A stretch of 64,000 nucleotides of DNA, from contig NZ_JBHIKW010000008.1 of NCBI RefSeq assembly GCF_042138895.1, positions 1 through 64,000 of the forward strand, read 5' to 3'. Of this stretch, positions 50,480 through 59,713 are shown piece after piece. This DNA comes from Cedecea selenatireducens. GTDB lineage: Bacteria; Pseudomonadota; Gammaproteobacteria; Enterobacterales; Enterobacteriaceae. The position numbers and the translations under genes were made by a program. Below the pieces are notes generated by a model. The model did no database searches. It was not told the DNA's origin and was given only the letters and a program-made list of their open reading frames with translations. The stretch's first letter is position 1. Every line of letters starts with the position of its first letter.

Positions 50480-52063
50480 TTACTGCTGAGGAGCCGGTTC
50501 GGCGTCCGGAGAAGCATCATCCCCAGGCGCGTCGTCCTGCGGCTGGGGCACGGCATCACTGTCGTTATCCTGCAGCGCCGGGCCACCCATACCTGCCGGC
50601 AGAGCGAACATGCTGAACAGCTCACCCAGCGACATCTGCTCGCCGTTCAGGGCGGCTTTGCCATTACCATACTGCAGGCTGGTGGTGATGTTATCGCCGT
50701 CCACTTTGGTGACGCGGAACATCTGGCCCATCGCGGCCAGGCCTTTGATCTGCTGGCTGGCGAGTTTCTGTGACTCTTCGGCGTTATAGCCCTCAAGCTG
50801 CGCCACCTGAGACATCATTTCCGTTGCCATCGGCATCGGGATCGTCAGCTTCGCATCGAGAGACTTCACATAGCGGTCCAGTTGCTCTTCCGGCGTATTG
50901 GCCGGGCCGGTGACGCCCTGCGGATCTTTCATGAACAGCGACAGGTTGAAGGTTGATTCACCTTTCGCGTTCTTCCAGCTTAGCGGGGCGACGGTAATGG
51001 TCGGATTGCCCTTCAGCAGCAGCGGCAGGTTGGCGCTGATAAGCTCGACCGATTTCTGCTGGTAGAGCTCAGGGTTTTGCTGCAGGGCGGGGTCTGCCAT
51101 CAGCTGTTGTACGCCGGCGTTATATTTCTGCGTAAACTCGCGCAGCGCGGCGGCATCAATATTGCCGAGCTTAAGCGTCAGCTTGCCGCTGCCCATGTTC
51201 TGGTTCTGCACTTTCAGCGCGTCCAGGCTGTAGTCGAACTGCCCGGCAAAGTGCTTTTTATCGTCCTGAACGTCAGATTTTGCGTTCAGGTTGAAGCCTT
51301 CCACGACGGCAATCTCTTTACCGTCAACCACCATTGAGAGCTTATCAACGGTTGCTTTTTGCGAGCCAACGCGCTGGTCAAACAGGCTGCGTTTGCTGTC
51401 GCCGTCGGTTTTAATGCCGTTGAAGGAGATTTGTACGCGCTGGCCGTATTCGTTAACGGTATTAACCAACCCGCTGTCTGCGGTGCCAGAAATCGCGATT
51501 TCATTGCCTGAACCGTCAACGTCGGCCGTCAATTTGCCGCCGCTGAAGCTGAGTTTGTTTTCCCCTTCCGTGGCGTCAATGGCCGCCAGCGCGATGTCGG
51601 AGGAGGTTGCGCCGCCGTAGCCTACACGGGTGTCCACGCTAATCAGCGGCTTATCTTTGGTCAGCGTAAAGAGATGTTTGGTCGTCTCGTTATTCACAAG
51701 CTCGGTGTGGATAGACGCCATGCTCGGGATCGGGTTGAATTTCTTCAACTGGGCGAACGGGAAAGGACCATGGTCGATGGTTTCGTTGAACAACACGCTT
51801 TGTTCCGGCGTGAGCAGCGCATTTTTCGTGCCGGCTACCTGCTTAACAACCAGCTGCACCGTACTGTGGAAAAGCCCACGCTTATAGTCCTGATAGCTGA
51901 GGACCAGGCCTGATTCCGGCGCAGAATTTTTGATTTCCGCATTGGCGTTATCAATCATTTCGGCCATACGGCCTTCGAGCTGTTTGCCCGTAAACCAGGC
52001 TCCGCCGGTCCACACCACGCCCAGCGCAACAATTACCCCAACCGCAACCAGAGATTTTTTCAT
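50480..52063 (-). CDS. ydgA: DUF945 family protein YdgA
   Basis: The 527-residue protein is anchored by an N-terminal helix (MKKSLVAVGVIVALGVVWTG), with a large periplasmic beta-rich DUF945 region. The C-terminus is an acidic, proline-rich tail (DDAPGDDASPDAEPAPQQ), longer than in E. coli. The start at 52063 gives the E. coli N-terminus; frames opening at 52105 add unsupported residues. The exact function is unknown. Confidence 0.94.
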   Translation of the reverse strand: MKKSLVAVGVIVALGVVWTGGAWFTGKQLEGRMAEMIDNANAEIKNSAPESGLVLSYQDYKRGLFHSTVQLVVKQVAGTKNALLTPEQSVLFNETIDHGPFPFAQLKKFNPIPSMASIHTELVNNETTKHLFTLTKDKPLISVDTRVGYGGATSSDIALAAIDATEGENKLSFSGGKLTADVDGSGNEIAISGTADSGLVNTVNEYGQRVQISFNGIKTDGDSKRSLFDQRVGSQKATVDKLSMVVDGKEIAVVEGFNLNAKSDVQDDKKHFAGQFDYSLDALKVQNQNMGSGKLTLKLGNIDAAALREFTQKYNAGVQQLMADPALQQNPELYQQKSVELISANLPLLLKGNPTITVAPLSWKNAKGESTFNLSLFMKDPQGVTGPANTPEEQLDRYVKSLDAKLTIPMPMATEMMSQVAQLEGYNAEESQKLASQQIKGLAAMGQMFRVTKVDGDNITTSLQYGNGKAALNGEQMSLGELFSMFALPAGMGGPALQDNDSDAVPQPQDDAPGDDASPDAEPAPQQ

Positions 52064-52116
52064 CGTGTCATTATCCATGTTTAGAAGCCGGTAGCCGTCC
52101 CCCACCGGGCGAAAGA

Positions 52117-52137
52117 AAAACGCCTGATAACAGGCGC
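52117..52137 (-). terminator. manA terminator
   Basis: On the minus strand CGCCTG-TTAT-CAGGCG is followed by five T and TTTC after one C. Confidence 0.75.
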
Positions 52138-52189
52138 TTTCGTTAACGTGCTTACTAGCTTAGCAATACGCGCTAAAAAGATCAGTAAG

Positions 52190-53365
52190 TTAAAGTTTAT
52201 TAAACACTCGCGCTACCCGGCCTACGCCGCTGACGGCAATCGGGGATTCTGCGGCGCTAATAAAGGCTGACTCACCCGGCTTCAACACCAGACGCTGGGC
52301 GTCTTTGGTTAGCACGGCTTCACCTTCAACGCAGAACACAATGGCCGCGCTTTGCTGAGCGAGCGTGGCTTCCTGCGTGCTCAGGTCATGCAGCGAGAAG
52401 GCAAAGTCGTCCACAGGGATAGGGAAGTCCAGCTCGCTGCCGTTTTTCTGTGGCTGAGTCAGCAGCTGGCTGGCCGGTTTTGGCTCAAATTTAACGTTGG
52501 CAACCAGCTCAGGAATATCAATGTACTTCGGCGTTAACCCGGCACGCAGCACGTTGTCAGAGTTGGCCATTACTTCCAGCGCCACGCCGTTCAGATAGGC
52601 ATGTGGCGTTTCGGCGAACAGGAACATCGCTTCGCCGGGTTCAAGCTTAACTACATTCAGCAGCAGCGGAGAGAAGAGGCCGCTGTCGTCCGGGTAAAAT
52701 TCGGAAATCACGCGAATGGTTTCCCACGGCTCACCCTGCTGGTTATTCAGGGCAGCTTTCAGTACGCCAAGTGCCAGGGATTTCTCTTCACCCTGCATAT
52801 TCAGCAGGCCGGCGAACAGCTGTGCCAGGCTTTCTGCGCCGGGCTTCTGCAGGAAATGAGCAATCAGCGGATGCGCACCGGAAACCGGCTGCAGCAGCGA
52901 CATAATGTCGGAGAACTCGCGGAAGGCGTTCATCGCGAGGAATGGCGTAAGGGCAAACACCAGCTCGGGCTTGTGGTTGGGGTCTTTGTAGTTGCGCTCT
53001 GCGGCATCTAACGGAATACCGGCGGCGTTTTCTTTAGCAAAACCGATTTCAGAAGCTTTTTTATTCGGGTGAACCTGAATCGATAGCGGCTGGGCGGCGC
53101 AAAGCACTTTGAACAGGAAAGGCAGCTCGCCAAAACGCCCGGCAACGGCTTTCCCCAGCAATGCTGGCTGGTCAGCGTCAATTACATCGCGCAATGCGTG
53201 CTGTTGCCCGTTAGCATCGAGCACTTTTGAGCTACTCTTTGGGTGAGCGCCCATCCACAGTTCGGCCATGGGCTTATGCTGCGGGTTGGCGATGCCGTAC
53301 AGTTCCGTTAACGCCGTTTCACTTCCCCAGGCATAATTTTGTACCGCATTGATCAATTTTTGCAT
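52190..53365 (-). CDS. manA: Mannose-6-phosphate isomerase
   Basis: This zinc cupin enzyme interconverts mannose-6-P and fructose-6-P. It has 391 residues, as in E. coli. The metal-binding SIQVHPNK and KPELVFAL blocks, and EMALFA-type MFLFAETPHAYL, are conserved. It lies upstream of ydgA on the same strand, as in E. coli. Confidence 0.98.
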   Translation of the reverse strand: MQKLINAVQNYAWGSETALTELYGIANPQHKPMAELWMGAHPKSSSKVLDANGQQHALRDVIDADQPALLGKAVAGRFGELPFLFKVLCAAQPLSIQVHPNKKASEIGFAKENAAGIPLDAAERNYKDPNHKPELVFALTPFLAMNAFREFSDIMSLLQPVSGAHPLIAHFLQKPGAESLAQLFAGLLNMQGEEKSLALGVLKAALNNQQGEPWETIRVISEFYPDDSGLFSPLLLNVVKLEPGEAMFLFAETPHAYLNGVALEVMANSDNVLRAGLTPKYIDIPELVANVKFEPKPASQLLTQPQKNGSELDFPIPVDDFAFSLHDLSTQEATLAQQSAAIVFCVEGEAVLTKDAQRLVLKPGESAFISAAESPIAVSGVGRVARVFNKL

Positions 53366-53571
53366 CTCAGGTCCCTGTCATCATTGAGTCGAAGTTTCAG
53401 TTATTAAACCAATTATCCGCCGTGAAGTAACCAGGGCAACAAAAAGTCGTATTAGTCTCAGTTTCTGTTAAAAAATTGTGTAGCATGTTATGAATTGTTT
53501 TTGGAATGCAGCGTAAGATCCTGCGCTGAAATATAAAAATTAACGTTACTGTTGTCGCAAGTGAGAAAAAT

Positions 53572-55218
53572 ATGTCGAATAAACCCTTCCATTACCAGGA
53601 GCCTTTCCCGCTCCAGAAAGACCCGACCGAATATTACCTCCTGAGCTCCGACCATGTTTCCGTCGCCGAGTTTGACGGCCAGCAAATCCTCAAGGTTGAC
53701 CCTCAGGCCCTGACGCTGCTCGCCCAGCACGCCTTCCACGACGCTTCGTTTATGCTGCGCCCGGCGCATCAACAGCAGGTGGCGGACATTCTGAGCGATC
53801 CGGAGGCCAGCGAAAACGATAAGTATGTTGCGCTGCAGTTCCTGCGTAACTCCGACATTGCCGCCAAAGGCATTCTGCCAACCTGCCAGGACACCGGCAC
53901 CGCCATCATCATGGGCAAAAAAGGCCAGCGAGTCTGGACCGGCGGCGGCGACGAAGAAGCGCTGTCTCGCGGCGTTTACAACACCTTTATTGAAGATAAC
54001 CTGCGCTATTCCCAGAACGCTGCGCTGGATATGTATAAAGAGGTGAACACCGGCACCAATCTGCCGGCACAGATTGACCTCTACAGCGTGGACGGGGATG
54101 AATATAAGTTCCTGTGCATCGCCAAAGGCGGCGGTTCGGCCAACAAAACCTACCTCTATCAGGAAACCAAGGCGCTGATAACGCCGGCGAAGCTGAAAGA
54201 CTACCTGGTTGAGAAGATGCGCACTCTGGGCACCGCGGCCTGTCCGCCGTACCACGTGGCGTTTGTTATCGGCGGTACGTCTGCCGAAGCCACGCTGAAA
54301 ACAGTGAAACTGGCCTCAACCAAGTACTACGACGGTCTGCCAACCGAAGGTAACGAATACGGCCAGGCGTTCCGCGATGTGCAGTTGGAAGAAGAGTTGC
54401 TGAAAGAAGCCCAGAACCTTGGCCTGGGTGCGCAGTTCGGCGGCAAATACTTCGCGCACGATATCCGTGTCGTTCGCCTGCCGCGCCACGGAGCGTCCTG
54501 CCCGGTCGGCATGGGCGTGTCATGCTCTGCAGACCGCAACATCAAGGCAAAAATCAACAAAGACGGCATCTGGCTTGAGAAGCTGGAGCACAACCCGGGC
54601 AAATACATTCCGGAAGAGCTGCGTCAGGCGGGGGAAGGGGAAGCCGTTAAGGTTAACCTGAACCGCCCGATGAAAGAGATCCTCGCCCAGCTGTCCGACT
54701 TCCCGGTGTCCACCCGTCTGTCGTTAACCGGCACCATTATTGTGGCGCGTGACATCGCTCACGCTAAACTGAAAGAACGTCTCGATAACGGGGAAGATCT
54801 GCCGCAGTACGTGAAAGACCACCCTATTTATTACGCAGGCCCGGCCAAAACGCCGGACGGTTACGCTTCCGGCTCCTTAGGGCCGACGACCGCGGGCCGC
54901 ATGGACTCCTACGTGGATCAGCTGCAGGCCAACGGCGGCAGCATGGTAATGCTGGCAAAAGGCAACCGCAGCCAGCAGGTGACGGACGCCTGTCACAAAC
55001 ACGGTGGTTTCTACCTGGGCAGTATTGGGGGGCCGGCGGCGGTGCTGGCGCAAAACAGCATCAAGAGCCTGGAGTGTGTGGAGTACCCGGAACTGGGTAT
55101 GGAAGCCATCTGGAAAATTGAAGTGGAAGATTTCCCGGCGTTTATCCTGGTGGATGACAAAGGCAACGACTTCTTCCAGAAAATTCAGCTCTCACAGTGT
55201 TCTCGATGCGTTAAGTAA
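53572..55218 (+). CDS. fumA: Class I fumarase FumA
   Basis: This oxygen-sensitive 4Fe-4S fumarase of 548 residues is used in the TCA cycle. Cluster cysteines are C105 (LPTCQDTGTA), about C224 (GTAACPPYH) and about C318 (GASCPVGMG). The C-terminal half carries PTTAGRMDSYVDQLQ. It is followed by fumC on the same strand with a terminator between. The last residues (LSQCSRCVK) differ from E. coli. Confidence 0.97.
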   Translation: MSNKPFHYQEPFPLQKDPTEYYLLSSDHVSVAEFDGQQILKVDPQALTLLAQHAFHDASFMLRPAHQQQVADILSDPEASENDKYVALQFLRNSDIAAKGILPTCQDTGTAIIMGKKGQRVWTGGGDEEALSRGVYNTFIEDNLRYSQNAALDMYKEVNTGTNLPAQIDLYSVDGDEYKFLCIAKGGGSANKTYLYQETKALITPAKLKDYLVEKMRTLGTAACPPYHVAFVIGGTSAEATLKTVKLASTKYYDGLPTEGNEYGQAFRDVQLEEELLKEAQNLGLGAQFGGKYFAHDIRVVRLPRHGASCPVGMGVSCSADRNIKAKINKDGIWLEKLEHNPGKYIPEELRQAGEGEAVKVNLNRPMKEILAQLSDFPVSTRLSLTGTIIVARDIAHAKLKERLDNGEDLPQYVKDHPIYYAGPAKTPDGYASGSLGPTTAGRMDSYVDQLQANGGSMVMLAKGNRSQQVTDACHKHGGFYLGSIGGPAAVLAQNSIKSLECVEYPELGMEAIWKIEVEDFPAFILVDDKGNDFFQKIQLSQCSRCVK

Positions 55219-55224
55219 TACTCG

Positions 55225-55252
55225 AGCCGCCGTAAAACGGCGGCTTTTTTTA
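55225..55252 (+). terminator. fumA terminator
   Basis: AGCCGCCGT and ACGGCGGCT arms with an AAA loop, followed by seven T, stand between fumA and fumC. Confidence 0.9.
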
Positions 55253-55269
55253 TCGCAAAGGAGAAAGGC

Positions 55270-56667
55270 ATGACATCCAGTCGCAGTGAAAAAGACTCAA
55301 TGGGCCCGATCGACGTACCTGCAGATAAACTGTGGGGGGCGCAGACTCAGCGTTCACTTGAGCACTTCCGCATCTCTACCGAGAAAATGCCGACCGAGCT
55401 GATTCGGGCGCTGGCGCTCACCAAGCGTGCGGCGGCCAAAGTCAACGTTGACCTTGGCCTGCTGCCCGCAGAGCGCGGCACGGCCATTATCGCCGCCGCC
55501 GATGAAGTGCTGGCCGGGAAGCATCCCGGTGAGTTCCCGCTGGCTATCTGGCAGACCGGCTCTGGCACCCAAAGCAACATGAACATGAATGAGGTGCTGG
55601 CGAACCGTGCCAGTGAAATTCTGGGCGGCGTGCGTGGGATGGAGCGACTGGTGCACCCGAACGACGACGTTAACAAAAGTCAGAGTTCGAACGACGTTTT
55701 CCCGACCGCCATGCACGTGGCGGCCATTATCGCGGTACGCGAGCATCTGCTGCCGCAGCTAAACGTGCTCAAACAAACGCTGGCGAAAAAGGCGGATGCC
55801 TTTAAGGATATCGTCAAAATCGGCCGTACCCACCTGCAGGACGCCACGCCGCTGACGCTTGGGCAAGAGATCTCCGGCTGGGTGGCGATGCTTGAGCATA
55901 ACCTGAAGCATATCGACCACAGCCTGCCGCATCTGGCGGAGCTGGCGCTGGGCGGCACGGCGGTGGGGACCGGGCTGAACACCCATCCTGAGTATGCCGT
56001 TCGCGTGGCAAAAGAGCTGGCTGACTTCACGAAGCAGCCGTTCGTCACTGCGCCAAACAAGTTTGAAGCGCTCGCCACCTGCGATGCGCTGGTACACGCG
56101 CATGGCGCGCTGAAGGGGCTGGCCTCTTCGATGATGAAAATCGCAAACGACGTTCGCTGGCTGGCTTCCGGGCCGCGCTGCGGTATCGGCGAGCTATCTA
56201 TCCCTGAGAACGAGCCGGGCAGCTCCATCATGCCGGGGAAAGTGAACCCGACCCAGTGCGAAGCCGTGACCATGCTGTGCTGCCAGGTGCTGGGCAATGA
56301 CGTGGCGGTGAACATCGGCGGCGCGTCCGGTAACTTCGAGCTGAACGTTTACCGCCCGATGGTTATCCATAACTTCCTGCAGTCCGTTCGCCTGCTGGCC
56401 GATGGCATGGAAAGCTTCAACGAACATTGTGCGGTGGGCATCGAGCCTAACCGTGACCGCATCAGCCAGTTGCTGAACGAGTCGCTGATGTTGGTGACCG
56501 CGCTCAACACCCATATCGGCTATGACAAAGCGGCAGAAATTGCCAAAAAAGCCCATAAAGAGGGACTGACCCTTAAGGCATCGGCGCTCAAGCTCGGTTA
56601 CCTGACCGAAGAAGAGTTCGATGCCTGGGTTCGCCCGGAGGATATGGTCGGCAGCATGAAGTCGTAA
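55270..56667 (+). CDS. fumC: Class II fumarase FumC
   Basis: This iron-free, oxygen-stable fumarase of 465 residues is induced by superoxide or iron lack in E. coli. Signatures are the catalytic histidine region GRTHLQDATPLTLGQE and the mobile SS loop GSSIMPGKVNP with the general-base serine. AAGGAGAAAGGC precedes the ATG. Confidence 0.98.
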   Translation: MTSSRSEKDSMGPIDVPADKLWGAQTQRSLEHFRISTEKMPTELIRALALTKRAAAKVNVDLGLLPAERGTAIIAAADEVLAGKHPGEFPLAIWQTGSGTQSNMNMNEVLANRASEILGGVRGMERLVHPNDDVNKSQSSNDVFPTAMHVAAIIAVREHLLPQLNVLKQTLAKKADAFKDIVKIGRTHLQDATPLTLGQEISGWVAMLEHNLKHIDHSLPHLAELALGGTAVGTGLNTHPEYAVRVAKELADFTKQPFVTAPNKFEALATCDALVHAHGALKGLASSMMKIANDVRWLASGPRCGIGELSIPENEPGSSIMPGKVNPTQCEAVTMLCCQVLGNDVAVNIGGASGNFELNVYRPMVIHNFLQSVRLLADGMESFNEHCAVGIEPNRDRISQLLNESLMLVTALNTHIGYDKAAEIAKKAHKEGLTLKASALKLGYLTEEEFDAWVRPEDMVGSMKS

Positions 56668-56670
56668 GTT

Positions 56671-57600
56671 TTACCTTTCACTGTAAAGGTGCAGCCGCGG
56701 GATAATCAGTCTCAGCGGCTGCGCTTCCGGCTTGTAGCGATGGCGAATATTTTCCGCGTCATAATTCAGCAGTTCCCCTAAATCGGGCGGTGTTTCACCG
56801 CTTTCCTGTCGGCATAACACGATCAGCGGAGTAGGGCAGGCATACTGCACCTGTTTTTGCTGCGCCTGGTACCAGACGCGCGCCACGGGCTGGACCTTGA
56901 CCGGGCGTTTGATTTTCAGCCGGGTATTTTCCGGCAGCCTTTGAACATCATTGATTTCCTGCGCGACGCGTTCAGCCCACTGCTCTTTCGTCCATGGCGG
57001 CACGGCCCGCCCGGCGTTAAGGCTTTTCTCAAGCATCTCCAGCACCTGCTGGCGGCTAAGGTTTTTGACTATCTGCTTATTGGCCCAGCCGAAGCGCACG
57101 GTATCCGGCGTTTCAAGCAGGGTGATAGCGCGGTAGGCGTTCAGGGTAAGCAGGCCGGGAATGTGGCGGTGCACCCACTCAAAACGCTGGGCAGAGGGCA
57201 GCTCAGACTCGACGCTGATAATGTGCTCCAGGGAGTACTTTAGCTGGTTGATATGTTCCAGAAGCACGCTGGTTTGTTGGAATTGATCTTCGGTCACTGA
57301 ATAGCAGAGCGCACCAGGCAAACGCACGGCGGCCTTGGTGCTGGTTTTTTCCGACTGCTGCTGGATAAACAGCCGCGTAAAGTGGGCGACGGCAGCCTGG
57401 TGCGCTTCCTGGCCCACGCGTTGCGTCACTTCTATAGCCGAGAGCGGATCGTGTTCTTTGCTTTTTTCAATCGTGGGCAGCGTAAAAACTCTCCCGCTCA
57501 ACAGCCTGAATTGCCCGAGCTGTTCACGCAGCACAATCAGCTGTTGTTCCAGCTCGCGGCAGGTGGACGTCAATCGTTCAATAATATCGTAGCGTGGCAT
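56671..57600 (-). CDS. tus: Replication terminator protein Tus
   Basis: The 309-residue DNA-binding protein blocks DnaB at Ter sites in a polar manner. The conserved core includes FIQQQSE, KAAVRLPGALCY, FEWVHRHIPGLLTLNAYRAI, FGWANKQIVKNL and the C-terminal KIKRPVKVQPVARVWY and HRYKPEAQPLRLIIPRLHLY blocks that wrap Ter DNA. N-terminal identity to E. coli is lower. In the WANKQIVKN segment E. coli has a histidine where this protein has glutamine. The 3' end is 3 bp from fumC. Confidence 0.97.
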   Translation of the reverse strand: MPRYDIIERLTSTCRELEQQLIVLREQLGQFRLLSGRVFTLPTIEKSKEHDPLSAIEVTQRVGQEAHQAAVAHFTRLFIQQQSEKTSTKAAVRLPGALCYSVTEDQFQQTSVLLEHINQLKYSLEHIISVESELPSAQRFEWVHRHIPGLLTLNAYRAITLLETPDTVRFGWANKQIVKNLSRQQVLEMLEKSLNAGRAVPPWTKEQWAERVAQEINDVQRLPENTRLKIKRPVKVQPVARVWYQAQQKQVQYACPTPLIVLCRQESGETPPDLGELLNYDAENIRHRYKPEAQPLRLIIPRLHLYSER

Positions 57601-57608
57601 GAGGGCTC

Positions 57609-57631
57609 TCTTTAGTTACAACATACTAAAG
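57609..57631 (-). other. Ter site (TerB-like) upstream of tus
   Basis: On the minus strand the sequence reads CTTTAGTATGTTGTAACTAA followed by AG. It contains the GTATGTTGTAACTAAA core of E. coli TerB and sits 8 bp before the tus start codon, as TerB does. Tus bound here would both arrest forks and repress its own gene. Confidence 0.92.
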
Positions 57632-57719
57632 AACTGTAGCAACAGGTGCACACTTCAGCAATAGCGTCGTTTGTGTTCAGCAGGGAAAAACGGGCCCGAC
57701 AGATGTTCGGGCCAGAGAG

Positions 57720-59015
57720 TCAGGAGAGGTAAGTGGTGTTGACCGGCCACGAAAAACGGAAGCTGGCGCCGCCCAGCGGGCTGCTATCAATAGTGACTTG
57801 CCCGCCCATGGCAACGGCGATGGAGTGCACTATCGCCAGGCCAAGGCCGCAGCCACCGGTGGCGCGATCACGGCTCGGGTCGAGGCGAACAAAAGGCTCG
57901 AATACGCGGGCGCGTTCTTCTTCCGGAATACCCGGGCCGTCATCTTCAACCTGCAGATTCGCAATATCACCTTCACGCCACAGGCTGATGCGCAGCTGCT
58001 GCTGGCTGTAGCGCAGGGCGTTGTTGATCAGGTTGTCGGTGACTCGCTCCATCAGGCGAAGATCCAGCGCCCCATAGTCGATAGCGGTGACGGTATCTGT
58101 CTCGAGGGCTATCTGACGCTGACGGTGGATGAGCTGTACGTCGGCAATGTGCGTTTCCATCCAACTGGCAAATTTCACGTGTGCAAGATGAAGTTCGGTC
58201 TGCGGGCGGTCAAGGCGTGCATAGGTGAGCAGCTCGTCAATCAGCGCCTCTAGCTGGCCAATATCACGATTGAGCGCCTGCGACTCTTCTGCGCTGAGGT
58301 TATCGCTCATTTCAAGGCGGTAACGCAGGCGAACCAGCGGCGTTCTGAGCTCATGCGCAATCCCGTCGATTAGCTGCTTTTTGCTGGCAATCAGGGCATT
58401 AATATTATCGGCCATTTGGTTAAAGGCGATGCCTAATCGTTCAAAGCTTGAGGCATTATCAAAATGAATGTGCTCATCGAGATGCCCTTTACCAAAGCGC
58501 TGCGCGGCACTTTCAAGCTTCAGCATGTCCTGCCAGTGTGGGCGCATCCAGATAAACACCGGGAAGGCGAGTGAGATGGCAATAAAGGCAATCAGGCCTA
58601 TGTCCAGCAGCCTCATTTGGTGCAGATAAAACAGGTAAGGAATCGGGCCCACCGCAAGCACATAGTGGCTGCGCGGAATGCGTTGGATAAAGGTGTACTC
58701 CTCATCCAGCGCCACGATTTCACCCTCCCGCAGATGACGGGCGGCAACGTCATCTAGCTTGAACTTGCTCATCGGCTCGATATTGAGCTTAAAAGAGAGG
58801 TTCAGGTCGAGATCGTTGATGGTTTTATTCCAGTCACGCGGCGGGATTTCACGCAGCTCGCTTCGCATCAGGTACAGCGAGCTTTTCATTAAATCATCCA
58901 GCGACTGGCGGCCCGCGCGTTCGGCGGTGAATTTATACACCAGGCCGACCAGCATGGTCATCACCAGGAAGCAGACAAACAGCAGAAGGTAAAACTGCAC
59001 GAACAGCTTTTTCAT
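57720..59015 (-). CDS. rstB: Sensor histidine kinase RstB
   Basis: The 431-residue protein has two membrane helices (about 7-27 and 137-157) with a periplasmic domain between. A HAMP linker, phospho-acceptor H221 in GIAHELRTPLVRL and an ATPase domain with the N box (DNLINNALRYS) and G boxes (DDGPGIPEEERARVFEPF) follow. It pairs with RstA in the PhoPQ-linked regulatory network. In E. coli rstA and rstB are adjacent; here 698 bp and an opposing gene lie between, so rstB needs its own promoter. Confidence 0.96.
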   Translation of the reverse strand: MKKLFVQFYLLLFVCFLVMTMLVGLVYKFTAERAGRQSLDDLMKSSLYLMRSELREIPPRDWNKTINDLDLNLSFKLNIEPMSKFKLDDVAARHLREGEIVALDEEYTFIQRIPRSHYVLAVGPIPYLFYLHQMRLLDIGLIAFIAISLAFPVFIWMRPHWQDMLKLESAAQRFGKGHLDEHIHFDNASSFERLGIAFNQMADNINALIASKKQLIDGIAHELRTPLVRLRYRLEMSDNLSAEESQALNRDIGQLEALIDELLTYARLDRPQTELHLAHVKFASWMETHIADVQLIHRQRQIALETDTVTAIDYGALDLRLMERVTDNLINNALRYSQQQLRISLWREGDIANLQVEDDGPGIPEEERARVFEPFVRLDPSRDRATGGCGLGLAIVHSIAVAMGGQVTIDSSPLGGASFRFSWPVNTTYLS

Positions 59016-59037
59016 TAAATATTACCGTAAATTAATG

Positions 59038-59049
59038 ACATACGTATGT
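59038..59049. promoter_or_regulatory. 12-bp palindrome upstream of rstB
   Basis: ACATACGTATGT is a perfect palindrome 22 bp before the rstB start codon, in the new rstB upstream region. It may be an operator. It does not match the RstA box well. Confidence 0.4.
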
Positions 59050-59306
59050 GCTTCAGGTTTCTCCTGCCGCTATTACAGCATTATATCCAGCGTTACGTCG
59101 AAAGCAGTATTCAATCCAATATAATATTGTTTTCAATCTCCAGTCCCGAGTTTTTGGTCAGGCACTGATGAACTTTTTCTGAAAACCGCGTCGGTATTTA
59201 AGAATTTTCTCGTATCAGGTTCATCTTTGTCTAAAATCTACGTGCTATTTTAACGGGCTAATATGCGTAAATAATTTTTAGATGTAAATTCATAGGGATT
59301 TTGGCA

Positions 59307-59660
59307 ATGACAAAAAAATGGGGTTCTGCTGCTGCTGTACTTCTTTTGGCTGGTGGGGTGATTGTTCTTTCCGGTTTCAACTCTTCTGTTCCTCCGTTTG
59401 TCTCTACTGCACAAGACAGGCTTGAGTCCTATCTTTCCTACAGTTTTGGCCCTCAGCGTTGTTCAAATAATAAACAACAGAATGGAGAGTGGAGTATTAG
59501 CTGTGCTACTGAGGATGGCTCACGTCAGTTTGTATACAGCGTTGATGACACCAGTGATAAAGCCTATGGCTTTACCCTCACCGCACTGAACGAGATGGCC
59601 AGGAACACAGAGAACGTCGATCTGCTTACTTTCCTGGATATAAAAACGCCGGTGAAGTAG
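59307..59660 (+). CDS. Hypothetical exported protein inserted between rstA and rstB
   Basis: The 117-residue protein has an N-terminal hydrophobic segment (about 7-24: GSAAAVLLLAGGVIVLSGF) that is a signal anchor or signal peptide. The mature domain has two cysteines (C52, C66) likely to form a disulfide, and ends in a helix-rich acidic part (LNEMARNTENVDLLTFLD). The ATG at 59307 is chosen over an in-frame TTG two codons earlier. It is encoded opposite to both rst genes, and its AT-rich DNA and position suggest acquisition. No family is recognised. A periplasmic role near RstB is only speculation. Confidence 0.7.
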   Translation: MTKKWGSAAAVLLLAGGVIVLSGFNSSVPPFVSTAQDRLESYLSYSFGPQRCSNNKQQNGEWSISCATEDGSRQFVYSVDDTSDKAYGFTLTALNEMARNTENVDLLTFLDIKTPVK

Positions 59661-59672
59661 GCGTTTATCTAA

Positions 59673-59695
59673 AAACCCGCGTTAGCGGGTTTATT
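59673..59695 (+). terminator. Terminator after the hypothetical gene
   Basis: AAACCCGC-GTTA-GCGGGTTT followed by ATTC. On the minus strand the A-rich left flank gives T, so it can also stop rstA transcripts. Confidence 0.8.
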
Positions 59696-59713
59696 CGCCT
59701 GGTACACCTACCA

